Origin: Agmasoma carcini (nom. nud.)
Taxonomy: Eukaryota; Microsporidia; Thelohaniidae
Length of the DNA stretch: 50,046 nt
Assembly (NCBI GenBank): GCA_029232285.1
Contig: JAOXFI010000028.1
Location: 1 to 50,046, forward strand
Reading direction: 5' to 3'
How positions within the stretch are numbered: position 1 is the stretch's first letter; each line of letters opens with the position of its first letter. The translations under genes and the position numbers were made by a program. Under the pieces are notes generated by a model that saw only the letters and a list, made by a program, of their open reading frames with translations, was not told the origin of the DNA and ran no database searches. Positions 10,325 to 21,453 of the stretch are shown in pieces.

Positions 10325-10520
10325 TTGTGTCTTTTTAAACCATTTTAGACGTTGACAATAAAATTTTAAAGATATCTACCATAGGATAGCTTAATGTTGG
10401 GTTTTGTGATCTGTGCAACCGCCTAGCTTATATCTTAGAGATTCTGAAGTATAAGGATATGTCTATATATCAACAGCAGTTAGTTTCACAGAATAGAGAA
10501 GGTTATCTTTTTTTGTTTTT
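10325..10520 (-). repeat. Dispersed repeat family 1, partial copy F
   Basis: Same orientation as copy A and diverged. Shared elements on the plus strand include AAACCATTTTAGA, CCTAGCTTATATCTT and the spacing between them. Confidence 0.45.
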
Positions 10521-11732
10521 AGTATGCAAACCGTGTAGGTTTGAACTCTTACAAGGTTTAACTTAATAAAAATATCTTAGATAAAAAATTGCAGACTTGT
10601 GAAATCTACAATATATAACAAAACTAAGGCTTATGTATTAGCTTTTTTATTTGAAGAAGGTGAATTTTATAAATTATTAAAGTGTGTGAAGTTAAACTCT
10701 TTATTTACTCCTTGATCAGACATGGGTTTGAGACTTAATATAATTATTGATCATCTTAGACCTGTCGGTAATATTCCTTGTTATTTCAGATACGCACAAC
10801 AAAGTGATATCTTTTTCTAGGTCAATTGAATGAGACAGATCCACATGTGTTCTACGTAATAAAATTGATGTATTATTTATCAAATGTTGTATTAGAATAA
10901 CATATATATAATATATCTTCATTGTCTTAATAAAGATGTTTTCAACAATAACTAATTAATTACTTGCAGTTATCAGTTTATTAAAAAATCTATTTTTATA
11001 GCTCAAATATCTAATAAATCAATGTGAATAGCCTTAACAGTACAAAAGTTCAATATGTGGTACAAATATCTTTACTTTGATATAATATTTATAATTACAG
11101 GATTTATATGCTTATCAACCATCTCAAGATTGTGATATATCAATTGAATACAGCAATAGAAGTATAAATTTATTGAGTATAAGCATTCAGGATGACTTTA
11201 AAATCATATTGTATGATTTAATGTAGGAGATCTATTGATAAATAATCACAAAATTTGTTTAAATGATAAACTATGTCAAATATCTTAGATTTATTTAAAA
11301 ATAGGTGATAATGTATTATATTTTGCCTATTATACAAGCATTTCAGCTGCTTAATAATATATTCAGTATATAAATTTACTTCTAAACAATTAATAAATGT
11401 ATATATTCTATGAATTATGTCTATATTAATCACGTATTAACCCCTTATATCATTAATTAAGCATAAACACCCTTTTAAAACATCAAATTTATATATTTTG
11501 ATGTATTTATTAATTAATTTTTGTTTATATTATCTAACCAATCCTCTTTAAGATCATTTTTTATAAAAATATTTGATAGATAAGACTTGTGAGGTAAAAA
11601 TATAAATAGTTAATTAATTTTCATATCAAATACATATGTCATAATATATATGTGTTAATGTGAAGGATACAAATGATTTTTATTTGAAATATTAATATTC
11701 CCTATTTATATAAAAAATTATTATTTCTCAAG

Positions 11733-12290
11733 ATGACCCTTTTAACAAAATTATTTGCTAACTTCGTAGAATTCATGACAAATAATTCTTTAACTAATAT
11801 GCTGGTTTATAGCATCGATAGGATGGGCGAACCTAGTTTTGAAGATATTGTTAACAATACTTGTGTATGTCTTGATGAGCTTAAGTCGGACCTTAAACAA
11901 GAGAATGAAAAGTACAAAATAACATGCTTAGAGATAAAAAAACAATTTTCTATATATGAACAATCAATAGATGTGATGCTTTATTACGTTGATACGTTTT
12001 TTGATGACATTGATGATTTATTGAATGAAACTTATAAATATATTGAAACCCAGATATCAAATAAAAATTTTCCTCAGACAGAAGAACAAGCATTTAATAG
12101 TCTTATTATGAATTTGGACATCAAATTGAATCGAATAAGGCGCCGTTTTACGACTTTATATTTATTACTTAAAAATGAAGATCTTATTTTATATTCTAAC
12201 TTTAATGAAAATTCTGAATTAATATTATTTTTGGAAGATGGTGTAAATAATCTGATTGACATTTTTTTTAAGAAAATAGGTGCAAATTAA
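11733..12290 (+). CDS. Hypothetical helical protein
   Basis: 185 residues, not recognised. It is acidic and predicted mostly alpha-helical. The stretch from about 40 to 75 (LDELKSDLKQENEKYKITCL onward) has heptad-like spacing of a short coiled coil. A long helical region continues to about 150. There is no signal peptide or membrane segment. The first Met is followed by a hydrophobic start (MTLLTKLFANFVEFM), and Met15 is an alternative start. The frame is long for this AT content, and amino acid use resembles that of its neighbours, so I take it as a real lineage-specific gene. It stands alone between long spacers. Confidence 0.7.
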   Translation: MTLLTKLFANFVEFMTNNSLTNMLVYSIDRMGEPSFEDIVNNTCVCLDELKSDLKQENEKYKITCLEIKKQFSIYEQSIDVMLYYVDTFFDDIDDLLNETYKYIETQISNKNFPQTEEQAFNSLIMNLDIKLNRIRRRFTTLYLLLKNEDLILYSNFNENSELILFLEDGVNNLIDIFFKKIGAN

Positions 12291-13439
12291 TGAATAAATG
12301 ATGTTTATACTGCATTTTTATGTTTTAATTCCGTATTCTCACATATAATTGATTAAAATATATCCTTTAAATGTATCTTTAAATATCACAATATGAGATA
12401 TTTTTAACTGATTAAAGATATTATTGTACAGAGCAGGAGAATCAAGACGAGCATCACTCAAAGCAGCAAAAATAGACGTATTATAACATTCAAAACAAAG
12501 TGTCTAATTTTGATATCAGTAAATAGATCTAAGCCCTCGAATTATAGTAATAAAGCATATGTGTATAACTTACTATTCATTGTTCCTGTATCTGTAACAA
12601 TATATAATAATTAGAATTACAAATAGTGAGTCTAAGAATTAAAAAAATTAAAAATTAAAAAATTTTTATCAAAATCACATATAAATTCATTTGAAAATAT
12701 TATTGTTTAATTATAAAACCTCATATTAAGGGCTATAAAAGCCTAAGAATGCTCAATTAGCTTTCAATTACGTGATTATTCTAATCATTCAAATTTCTAA
12801 TCTCTTTTGATCTTAAGAATTCCTGTACAAGGTTTAAGATTTTAAAAATTTATTTATAACAAGATTACCAAATGAAAACAGCTCACATCACAATTTAAAT
12901 ATTCCTTAATTCTTCAAAAATATTATCTTTCTTTGTTCATAAATAAACCAAGTGATGATACACATACAACCTCATATATTATTGCTAAACTTAATTTATC
13001 TTTGAGTTAAATAAATCTGACCAAAATATTATTTTTCGAAGAAAGGGTTGTGTATGGCAACATGCCTAAATAATCCTTAATCACAATTTTTGCATTCCAT
13101 TTGATAAAATCAATATGTTTTGATTAATTATTAGCTATTTTAATCATACCATTAATACTGAATTATTTCCTGTTTAAAATTAGTTAGTTAGTAGATAAAG
13201 AGAATTGATATCCTAAGAAGTTTTCTGTACTATTCTAAATGTGGATAAAGTGGCATTTATTAGTTATTTTGTTAAATATCCTAAATTTTAAAAATATATT
13301 TCAATAAATTGTAATTTTTTCTATGATTGATTTAATATTAAACTTAAGAAAATCGTTGTTGTATGCTACAGTTGATTTAATATGTTCAAGTTATAAGAGA
13401 ATTATCAACCTCTAGAATGATTGTTCTAAATATTTATAA
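12291..13439. other. Spacer, mostly featureless
   Basis: No gene. The only hint is a possible Merlin N-terminal fragment on the minus strand, listed separately. Confidence 0.4.
13005..13098 (-). pseudogene. Possible Merlin N-terminal fragment
   Basis: On the minus strand a short frame reads ECKNCD, a stop, then FRHVAIHNPFFEK. This resembles the CxxC and SxRxxSFF(E/S)K stretch that precedes the DDE domain in ISXO2-type transposases. It is too short to be sure. Confidence 0.3.
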
Positions 13440-13735
13440 AAAATCAAGGTTGTTGTGTGTGAAGTATTTTGAAGATCATCCAATACACTTAGATGGAGAA
13501 AGTATGGTTTTTTAAGCGGAGAATCAATGTTTCTTTAAAACAGAAAGAGAATAAGTGGATATTTGGTATATGTGATGTTTTCAGAAGACCTTCAAATATT
13601 TTGTTACTTCAGTTCTGGATCGTAGTGCAAATACTCTTATATCAATTATTTAGAATGATATCATATTATTCAATTCCAGCTCATCTTAATCACCACACGC
13701 AATTTTATAAATCTTGATAATAATTCTAACACACA
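13440..13735 (+). pseudogene. Merlin transposase relic R2
   Basis: The frame from 13493 reads NVSLKQKENKWIFGICDVFR (the KWxFG block before the beta-strand of the DDE domain). A one-base shift near 13613 then continues as VLDRSANTLISII, the typical VxDRSAxTLxxII block. Just upstream, DGESMVF near 13491 is the frayed first-Asp motif. The second Asp region is not recognisable. Clearly a dead copy. Confidence 0.7.
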
Positions 13736-14214
13736 AACTGTTTAACCACAATGGAACAAGTTATTAAAACGTTTCAGAAACTGCAGTGAAAATTTAAATG
13801 AGTGGATGTTTGAAGATAAACATTTTGTATTATAATTTCAATGTGGTATTTGAATTTATTAAATGATTTTTATCCCTAGATCAAACTATAGGAAAATTTC
13901 ATCCCTGATACTATAATTTTTTTTGTATATATCATGTTACGTACTGATTACTTTAAATTTAAACCTTATAATACAATAAATTAGCCTTTAATAAAAACAG
14001 GAAAATATTTAACTTTATATGCTCTTTAAAGGTCTTCTTAAGTTTGCCAGCCGGACCCAAGATTCTTTAACTGGGTTCGAAAATACTTTTTGATAATTAC
14101 AGTATAAGTGAATTCATAATAGAAAATAAAAATGTTATAAACACTGTCGTAACTCAACAATCTATCTTTTTGTTTATAAAGAACGAAATTCTTATATTTT
14201 AATTTATCGCAATA
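13736..14214. other. Spacer, no gene seen
   Basis: AT-rich. Nothing recognised. Confidence 0.35.
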
Positions 14215-14560
14215 TGTACGATAAGGTTATATTTGATGAATCAATGTATGTCGCTTTCGAAGTTCCACCATATTAATTATGTTACTTGACGAATGTAATT
14301 ATAATCAGATTAATGGTATTTTAAGATTAAATAAGATTTAAGAAATTATTATTCAAAATATATTAATAAAAAAATTTGATCTGGTAGAGGGTTTGGATAT
14401 ATCTGTGGGGGTTGATGGTATCATAATAATGATAATCATGATTACAAGCAGTATAAGCGATGAACACTGGTAACTGTTTTGATAATTGGGACTTGATTAT
14501 ACCAATGAAAATAACTTTTTGGTTAAATAAATTTAGAACTATATTAAGTTAGGTGGTATT
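14215..14560 (+). pseudogene. Candidate Merlin relic R9
   Basis: Two motifs lie at roughly Merlin spacing. FDESMYVAF has its Asp codon at 14235-14237, and ISDEHW has its Asp at 14459-14461. They resemble the first and second catalytic Asp motifs of the other relics. The intervening sequence is unreadable and the spacing (about 75 codons) is larger than the 60-65 of the other copies. Confidence 0.4.
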
Positions 14561-14779
14561 CTTTATAATTAATATTACCCTTCCATAGCAGATAATTTAA
14601 GATTTCATCATAAAATAAGATTTAAAAATCTTGATAAAATGCACTCGAATAATATAAAGGGCTACTTGGTATATTTAAAACTATAAAGAGAAATGAAAAT
14701 GGCATTACAAGTTCAAATATTGACGGTATTATACTTTTAAGAGAAGATATATCATAAATGCAACAAAAAACAATATTAT

Positions 14780-14890
14780 AGGATTTCTTTATCTAATTAC
14801 AAATAAATCATACCTGTGTGTTAATTTTTAATTTATTATTAAGTATAAAAAACATGCAAATAGATACGAAATAATGAAAAATAAATTAAA
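14780..14890 (+). mobile_element. MITE-like element, copy 1
   Basis: Begins GGATTTCTTTATCTAATTAC and contains GCAAATAGATACGAAATAATG. It aligns with 18150-18262 and with the reverse complement of 37448-37597. Non-coding; the right end is not preserved. Confidence 0.55.
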
Positions 14891-15755
14891 ATATTTTGTG
14901 GTACTCAAATCATCAGAAAAGTTAGTTCTAGAATCATTAATTTCCGCGCCTATAGAAGAATAATTTTTTACCCTAATGGCCGTATACGAAGAGATATACA
15001 TAGTTGAGCTTAACCAAATCCATTAAGATCAAGTCTATCTACGTTAGATATTTACTAAGAATGGACAACCCGTGCCGCTACGGTAATATAATTACCGGTT
15101 GATGTAAAAAGTTTAAATTTGGATGGCGAACCTTATATTAATATTTTTTTTATTGACTTTGGTATATTATTTATTATTTTTGGATTTTTAATCAAAATAT
15201 ATTATTATAAAACAGAAAAGTAATAAATAATTACTTATATACATTATTTTATAGTGATTCTAGTGTTTAGATGCTCTCCAGTGAAATCATAATAGATTTA
15301 CCGTTTTTTCAAAGCTTATATATCACTAATAATGGTTGCGATCATATTCGATATGTATGTTTAAGGAGGTAAAGTAAAATATTAAAGCTTATCAAAATTA
15401 TAAATATTTTTATTCTAATTCATACTCACAACCTAAAATCTTTAAAAATTATATTATCCACTTTTTAATGTTTCTTTTACTATAATAAATATCATAAGAT
15501 TAAACGTTTTATTTTATGTTGTTCACTTGATTTCAAACTACCAGCCACTATAAATATACTAACTTAAGGTTGCAAGGATTGACTTAATTAAATCTCACCA
15601 GTTTAAAGTTTAAGAATTTAGTACAAAAATCTACTAAAGGTTACACTAAAATGTATAAACCTTAATCATTTGATCAAATTTACCCCAAATTATAAATTAC
15701 AAATAATAAACAAACTTATATTATATAATCCTTCTTCAAACACTAAATAAATAAT
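14891..15755. other. Spacer with a GC-richer palindrome
   Basis: No gene. At 15081-15097 CGGTAAT-ATA-ATTACCG forms a perfect 7-bp stem inside an unusually GC-rich patch (15069-15100). The rest is AT-rich. Confidence 0.4.
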
Positions 15756-16646
15756 TTATTTACCATTTCTTTTTATCAAATCGTGTACAGCATGTTGAAT
15801 CTTCAAATCATCAAAAAATTGACTCTTAACGCCCAAATTCTCCATTCCGAAAACAATTTTCCTTGAAATGAACTCTGCTGGATCCTTAGAGAACTCTTTT
15901 AAGTTATCAACTGTTTTTAAAATCTCTTCCTTTTTTTTATTTAAACTTTCAATCTTAGCATCCATTATTGGTATAGCATTAGAATACATTTTATCACCCG
16001 TGTTTACATCTATTTCGATGTCGTAAATCTGTAACTCACCATACTTAACATCAATTATCGCATAATCTAATGGCATTAGATGAGAATCTAATAATGTTTT
16101 AATATCATTGAAATTGAACTTATCAACTTCAAACAAATCTTTTAAGACTGAATCACACATAATGACATCATCCTCCAGTTTGTTAAGCTTATTGAGATTT
16201 ATATACTTGTGTACTTCTTTAATAACGTTTTGTCTTGGAAGGGAAAAGTGTTTGATCAGCTTCTGCAACTTTGGTGATAATTTACATGATTTTGTGGTAT
16301 TCTTCACTTTCAAAAATAATTGACAATTTGTTTGACCATCCATAAAATCAGCTGAGAATGATTGACTCTTAGATACAGAAGTCCACTCAGAAGCTCTTAT
16401 GTTATTCTCCTTGATTAATGTGGAAATACCACCAGCATTAAAGACGATCATAACTCTATCTAAATAGTCCCATACATTCTTTTTATTTGAAGTAACAACA
16501 ATTTTATTATGGAAAGGTTCGATATAGATTCTAAGAATTGATCTTTCGCTTTTGGTTTGCAATAATTCGTTCTCTAATTCGACATGTCCATCTTTAGCTA
16601 TTTCATCAACGCAATTCTCTAACTTGGAAAGAATCGAATTATTCAT
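15756..16646 (-). CDS. RSC6/SNF12 (BAF60-type) SWI/SNF subunit with SWIB domain
   Basis: Accessory subunit of SWI/SNF-type chromatin remodellers. In this 296-residue protein the SWIB/MDM2 domain is at about 121-192: KLSPKLQKLI, then VIKEVHKYINLNKL (family: IIxALWxYIKxNKLQD), CDSVLKDLFEVDKFNF and LLDSHLMP. The N-terminal region (35-115) would be the family's beta-rich module and the C-terminal 230-290 a helical tail. It is much shorter than yeast Rsc6 (483 residues) or Snf12 (566), but the order matches. An AAAAAATTTTC block precedes the ATG at 16646. Together with the actin-related gene at 5.3 kb it implies a retained remodelling complex. Confidence 0.85.
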   Translation of the reverse strand: MNNSILSKLENCVDEIAKDGHVELENELLQTKSERSILRIYIEPFHNKIVVTSNKKNVWDYLDRVMIVFNAGGISTLIKENNIRASEWTSVSKSQSFSADFMDGQTNCQLFLKVKNTTKSCKLSPKLQKLIKHFSLPRQNVIKEVHKYINLNKLNKLEDDVIMCDSVLKDLFEVDKFNFNDIKTLLDSHLMPLDYAIIDVKYGELQIYDIEIDVNTGDKMYSNAIPIMDAKIESLNKKKEEILKTVDNLKEFSKDPAEFISRKIVFGMENLGVKSQFFDDLKIQHAVHDLIKRNGK

Positions 16647-17239
16647 TGAAAATTTTTTCAGAAAAAAATTTATAAAAATTTTTGATCAAAAACTTAAACG
16701 TTTATTTGAAATATTATAATATTTCTAATAATTTAAAGATTAATAGTTGTTGCATATAATGATTAGTAATCAGTGATTGACCTAATATATTGTGTATAAT
16801 TTGTATATACACGCTGGTAAGAAATCTTATTATTGTATATGTCACTAGAATACGTTTAATACTTATGAAATAATATCAATATTTTATCATATAGCAAAAA
16901 TAGCTGATAAAAAGCTGAAAACAGTCAAACTTTCCTTTGTATCCATCATAGAACTTTATGATACCGCTTTAAACCCACAAATATTGTAATAACAAATCAT
17001 AGACATATGTGAACACATAATGCTTATTGATTTATCCACTCTATATCCAAATAGATTATTATTCTTATATATTTGAGTGTCTCTCAATCATAAATATATT
17101 TTTCAAAAGACAAATTCTCACTTAAGAGATCAAACAATTATATTTAGATTTTTATAAGTTATAATGCCCGTTATAATCCAATTAGCTATCAATTAAGATG
17201 CTTACACTCCGCGGAACAACCTTCTTGTGCTAAAATTAG

Positions 17240-17830
17240 ACAAGCAATAAATTTTATTAAGAATTTAGACCACCACAAGGAAATAACGGTTTGTTGGGCT
17301 AACACGGGACCTATGGGATACGGGATAGCCTTTTTCACTCTGGACACTAGTTTTCGTCCGATATATAATATACACATCTGTTTATTGACAAAGATATAAA
17401 CTGGTGTCTTCGTAAAACACTAAGTACCTGAAAACGCATGCTTTGTTTAGTTTTTCTGCCACAATCTAAAATGGAATAAGATGGCTGCTAATTAAGTTTT
17501 TCTACAACCTTTTACTAAAATATGGTAAATGTATGATCATAATCTCACCTTCTACATCTTTACATTCTATTTTGATTGTTATTGATTGTTTTTAGTTGAT
17601 GATTCGTCTTTTTTCCTTTTCGATGTTGATTGGTACTTAATTTTCGTAAAATATTCGAAAATGTGCAGATAAAGTTTTCAATTGATACTACTTTATACTG
17701 TTTGTATTTTTTTGACATTTTGCTAGATCAAGTATAATATAGAAATATAATTATTTTCTAGTAAATATCAAAAAGGCGAAAAGGTTTCCAATCATTTATA
17801 ATCTATTTTGTATGTTTTTCTAGGCAATTA
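17240..17830 (+). repeat. Dispersed repeat family 1, copy E
   Basis: Aligns with copy B in the same orientation. Shared elements are GGGATAGCCTTTTTCACTCT, ACACATCTGTTTATTGACA, AAAGATATAA, ACCTTTTACTAAA and a following TGTATGATCATAATCTC. The tail (AGGTTTCCAATCA) matches CTTCCAATCGG of copy B. More diverged than A compared with B. Confidence 0.6.
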
Positions 17831-18149
17831 TATAAGATATGATTATGCTATTATAAATCAGATAATAGTTATCGAAAATCTATTGTTTATTTTTATATTG
17901 ACTGGTCTATTCTCTTAGATCAATTCACAATATTTAATTTTAAGACCATATAAAATATTCTTTAACCGTTTATTAATTGACATCAGTAGAATATATTAAC
18001 AAATATATTTTTTAAAACTGCTCTCGACCAATAAATAAACTTTATAGATAAATAAAGTATATTATAAAAACTATTAAATTCATTTATATTGCAAGAGATA
18101 ATATCAATCAAACTCTTGTTTGTCATATACCTTCAATAAATAATATAGG

Positions 18150-18262
18150 GGTTCTCCATCTAATTGTAAACAATGCATATCTTTTTGTAAATTTTTAATT
18201 TATTATATGGTATAAAAGTAAGCAAATAGATACGAAATAATGAAAAAAACATGTTTAACAGT
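18150..18262 (+). mobile_element. MITE-like element, copy 2
   Basis: GGGGTTCTCCATCTAATTGT at the left end, CTTTTTGTAAATTTTTAATT in the body and AGCAAATAGATACGAAATAA towards the right. Matches copies at 14.8 and 37.5 kb. Confidence 0.6.
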
Positions 18263-18333
18263 TGATGTGAATTTTTTTAAAAGGATACAAAACCCCAATA
18301 ACACTATAATATCAATACTTTAGCTAAAACTTT

Positions 18334-20340
18334 TTAATTATTCATACCCTTTTCCTTCTTAAATTCATCAATCTTCTTCTTCAATTCAGTATTCAGCGTA
18401 AAACTACCCTCATCCAACTCCATTCGATTGAAAGGATCTGTTTTACCACCAAGAAGAATTTGGGTAAATGTCGTTTTGTCAATTGTAATGTTTGAAGTCT
18501 TCAAAATAATTGGATCATCCATCATTAAACAGGTCAAAGGATCCAAAAACTCAGCAGGAACATCAAAATCAGATACCGTCTCTAGCGGTCTTATATTATC
18601 AATAAATATTTGCAAGTCTTCTAAAAAATGCTTTGATTGATCTTTTAATAATTTTTGACATTCCAAAAATATTTCCTTTTCTCCTTGATATGACCTAAAT
18701 AAATCCAAATATATCACCAAAAGATCCTTTAAATACTTTTTATGATCAAAACCAGACCTAAGTTTGCATATAAACCTGTTGACATCGTCCTTCTCAGCAT
18801 TAACACAGGCCTTAAGCATTTTAATCGTTCTTTCAATTTGATCTACTAAAATACTAGAAAACCTGAAAATTACATTCTTATTATACAAAATATTTCTATT
18901 TAGATTTTTATAAGAATCTAAAAGAGAAATTACACTTGATAAATATGATAAATGGCTTGAATATATCTTGCTTTGTATCAACAATCGCTTTTTTAAAATA
19001 AATTCTTCTCTTTTAAAGACATTCCAGGTGGGAACTTTATAATATTTGGACGGTGATAATTCTTCATGACAAATATCACGCTTTTGGTCGTGTGTAAGTC
19101 GATCATAAGTCAAAGGAATCCTTTGAGCATCTTCATCATCAAATTCCGTCTTAAAATATGCATCATAAACACTATCAAATGAATCACTGAGTGTTGATAT
19201 CACTTTATATAAGAATTTGATATTCAAAACGGATTTTCCTAAAGATTTAGACTTAAGAACTCTATTTGCTGCAAATTTATAGTTTAAATCACATTCCAAA
19301 TAATTTACAATAATATATTTAGGATCAACTTGTGCAAAGCTAGGGAAAGGGAGTACATACTGCTTATATGTGTTTTTATAGCTTAAGAAATAGGATATTA
19401 GTTTAGTATCTATGTTGAACCTAGCCTTTTCTGCCCACACAAGGAAAGTAGTCATAAAATTTACATCACTAATCAAGCCATCCAATGATTTTGCACACTC
19501 CTCCTTCAATTCCAGGTTAAAAAGTGTATTTTCAAATTTATCAATTGAAATTTTTTTAAAAACAGTTGATTTTTTGTTTAAAAAGACCTTTTGGACGATG
19601 TCAAGGTAATAATTTAGGTTTTGTTTAATATCTTCATTGATTTTATCTATTGGTGTACAATTTAAGATTCTGTTCGTATAATAAAAGCAGAATGAAGGAA
19701 GTGATGTTTTATCAATACAATCTACAGAAAGTAGCTTGATACATAATCTTAGCATGATGTAGGCTAAGTTAAGTATATAATCATCAGAAACGTTATTTGA
19801 TGAGTCAAATTCCATCTTATGACGGTCCTGATTGCATATGTTGATTATATAATCCATAAAGTTTTGCTTGTTGATCAAAATCAGAGTATAAAAGATGTCG
19901 TACAATTTAGTGTTGAATTTTTGCATATGATTGTCTAGAAAGCATATTTTTGGTGATATTGAGTAGTCACTATGTCTAAATATCTCGAATTCACGTGATT
20001 GGATGCCAATTCTGTTTAAATTCAACCCAAATACATCTCTATTTGAGAATAAGGTCTTGTTTTTCTTAATAAATGATGATAAGCTGTTTAGATCGTTAAT
20101 TCTATACAGGAAATTATATAAGATTTTGTGGCTGGTTGTTTTAAATTTACCATTAAGAAAAAAATCTAAAAGATTCCAATAAGGGAAGGTTTCTAGATTA
20201 GCGATAGATGGGTCATCAGCAATAATTGAGATTGGTTTGTCATAGTTATCGTATTCTAAGAGTGTTATAGGTAGATTTGGGTCTTGGTTTGATAAAAGCA
20301 TGTAATAAAACTGTTCCTCGTCTTCTGGAAGTCTTTTCAT
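18334..20340 (-). CDS. UFD2: Ubiquitin conjugation factor E4 (UFD2), U-box ligase
   Basis: Extends short ubiquitin chains on Cdc48-bound substrates for proteasomal degradation. In this 668-residue protein the U-box is C-terminal (about 592-665): VPAEFLDPLTCLMMDDP, then ITIDKTTFTQILL and DPFNRMELDEGSFTLNTELK, in the family order PxxFLDPLMxTxMxDPV..DRxTI..HLL..TDPFNRxPL. The preceding 500 residues form the helical Ufd2 core, including NVLxLYxxLFRSY-like text (LLVIYLDLFRSYQGEKE). It is shorter than yeast Ufd2 (961), with loss mainly at the N-terminus. The U-box lacks the zinc-binding Cys/His of RING, as expected. The start is the only good Met, with an AAATTT-like sequence just upstream. Confidence 0.93.
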   Translation of the reverse strand: MKRLPEDEEQFYYMLLSNQDPNLPITLLEYDNYDKPISIIADDPSIANLETFPYWNLLDFFLNGKFKTTSHKILYNFLYRINDLNSLSSFIKKNKTLFSNRDVFGLNLNRIGIQSREFEIFRHSDYSISPKICFLDNHMQKFNTKLYDIFYTLILINKQNFMDYIINICNQDRHKMEFDSSNNVSDDYILNLAYIMLRLCIKLLSVDCIDKTSLPSFCFYYTNRILNCTPIDKINEDIKQNLNYYLDIVQKVFLNKKSTVFKKISIDKFENTLFNLELKEECAKSLDGLISDVNFMTTFLVWAEKARFNIDTKLISYFLSYKNTYKQYVLPFPSFAQVDPKYIIVNYLECDLNYKFAANRVLKSKSLGKSVLNIKFLYKVISTLSDSFDSVYDAYFKTEFDDEDAQRIPLTYDRLTHDQKRDICHEELSPSKYYKVPTWNVFKREEFILKKRLLIQSKIYSSHLSYLSSVISLLDSYKNLNRNILYNKNVIFRFSSILVDQIERTIKMLKACVNAEKDDVNRFICKLRSGFDHKKYLKDLLVIYLDLFRSYQGEKEIFLECQKLLKDQSKHFLEDLQIFIDNIRPLETVSDFDVPAEFLDPLTCLMMDDPIILKTSNITIDKTTFTQILLGGKTDPFNRMELDEGSFTLNTELKKKIDEFKKEKGMNN

Positions 20341-20945
20341 GGAATAAATTTTGAATATATAAAAGAAAGATATTTATTATAAATAGTTATCAAGATGGTG
20401 CAAAAGGTTGAATTTATATATTTATTAGTAATAATATTCAAATTTATTAAGGTGAAGCATGTGTATGTTATATGATAAATGATTAACTATCTATAAAAAG
20501 AAGTTAAATATGACTAGTTACCTAGAATCAAGCCAATAAGGTGTTTGTTCTCAAATCAAGAGTAAGCTTTATCAGTAATTAAAGATTATTGAAGACAAAT
20601 AAACCAATATTATTCAAAATAAAATTGGGTTGGTTTAAAATTTTGCTAGATTTGTTATCGATCAAAATAAAATCATGAATAGGTTATTAATCACTAATTA
20701 ACCTGATTGATTAACCGACTAACTAACCAGGCTAACTAACCATACTAACTAACTCCTTAATAAATAATCAAATCATCAACCTTATCAAAATATAATCTTA
20801 TAAAGTAATAAATAAATAATCTCAGAAGGTACAAATATATTAAATTTAAACTCCTTTACTCCTATAAAGCTTTTACCATCATTTTCAAAATCTACCCTCC
20901 TTTATTTTTATTGGTTTATTTTTTGATAAAAAAACTATAAAAGAA
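20341..20945. other. Divergent spacer with a CTAACTAAC array
   Basis: Shared 5' region of UFD2 and the small secreted protein. It holds the short array at 20695-20760 and is otherwise AT-rich. Confidence 0.45.
20695..20760. repeat. CTAACTAAC (GTTAGTTAG) short array
   Basis: Irregular units of TTAACC, GACTAACTAACC, CTAACTAACC and ACTAACTAACT. It is the reverse complement of the GTTAGT arrays elsewhere and lies 355-420 bp upstream of the UFD2 start. Confidence 0.75.
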
Positions 20946-21182
20946 ATGATTTTTAATTATTTCATGAATTTCAACCTTGTTATAGTATCTGTTGCCTGTT
21001 TCTTCTTTGGTGGTAGTGAATCAGAAAGTTCAAATCCTCCTACTGAAAGTTCTAACCTCTTTTCAAGTTCTACTCAAGATCCACAAGATTCTAATTTATT
21101 TGGTTCAACTTCAGATGAACCAAATCAAGAAGGATCTCAATTCTTTGGAGGAAGCGAAAATGGAGAAGAAAAAGAAGATTAA
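20946..21182 (+). CDS. Small secreted Ser-rich acidic protein
   Basis: 78 residues, not recognised. A hydrophobic N-terminus (about 9-21, FNLVIVSVACFFF) looks like a signal peptide. The mature part is Ser/Asn/Glu-rich and internally repetitive: SNLFSSSTQDP, SNLFGSTSDEP and the two copies FFGGSES and FFGGSEN at its ends. It ends in an acidic tail (ENGEEKED). The start may instead be the ATG at 20964, which gives a tidier signal peptide (MNFNLVIVSVACFFF). Such small low-complexity secreted proteins in microsporidia are candidate spore-wall, polar-tube or host-exposed factors; that is inference. The tRNA-Lys follows 73 bp downstream. Confidence 0.65.
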   Translation: MIFNYFMNFNLVIVSVACFFFGGSESESSNPPTESSNLFSSSTQDPQDSNLFGSTSDEPNQEGSQFFGGSENGEEKED

Positions 21183-21255
21183 AATAAAGATTTTGTACTA
21201 TTTTATTTAAAAGATTTTTATAATTATATTTAAAAGCATATTGTTTATTTTATAA

Positions 21256-21328
21256 GCCCGCATAGCTCAGTCGGTAGAGCACAAGACTCTTAATCTTGGG
21301 GTCGCGGGTTCGAGCCCCGCTGGGGGTG
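21256..21328 (+). tRNA. tRNA-Lys (CTT)
   Basis: Full cloverleaf without intron. The D arm is GCTC-AGTCGGTA-GAGC. The anticodon arm is CAAGA-CTCTTAA-TCTTG with anticodon CTT at 21289-21291. The T arm is GCGGG-TTCGAGC-CCCGC. The acceptor stem GCCCGCA/TGGGGGT has one G-G mismatch (21260 with 21323) and one G-T wobble. Discriminator G at 21328; CCA is not encoded. A run of T follows at 21332-21337, fitting a Pol III terminator. Confidence 0.95.
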
Positions 21329-21453
21329 CAATTTTTTACTTTTTTATAAATATTTTTTTTATAAAATTATTTATATATTAAAAATCTAATTATAATTGGC
21401 TAAAGTTATATCAAACATCTAAATTTTAATATTTATCATAAAATTTAATAAAA

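Larger units (their letters stand above)
10072..11732. other. Spacer of 1.7 kb
   Basis: Holds a diverged dispersed-repeat copy (10325-10520). Two short minus-strand frames at 10716-10922 and 11218-11433 have no family features or start signals and I regard them as chance. Confidence 0.45.
16647..18333. other. Spacer of 1.7 kb with repeat and MITE copies
   Basis: Contains dispersed-repeat copy E and MITE-like copy 2. A 62-codon minus-strand frame at 17189-17377 lies mostly inside the repeat and is not a credible gene. Confidence 0.45.

Noticed and set aside
10716..11433. Two short minus-strand frames (10716-10922, 11218-11433)
   Set aside because: No start block and composition typical of random AT-rich frames.
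14040..14085. GGGTTCGAAA resembling a tRNA T-loop
   Set aside because: No flanking stem complementarity or cloverleaf.
15063..15105. Patch resembling the small-subunit rRNA 530 loop (GTGCCGCTACGGTAATA)
   Set aside because: Only about 15 bases resemble rRNA; flanks do not extend the match, and the patch is better described as a short palindrome.
17189..17377. 62-codon minus-strand frame
   Set aside because: Overlaps dispersed-repeat copy E, has no start signal or family feature.
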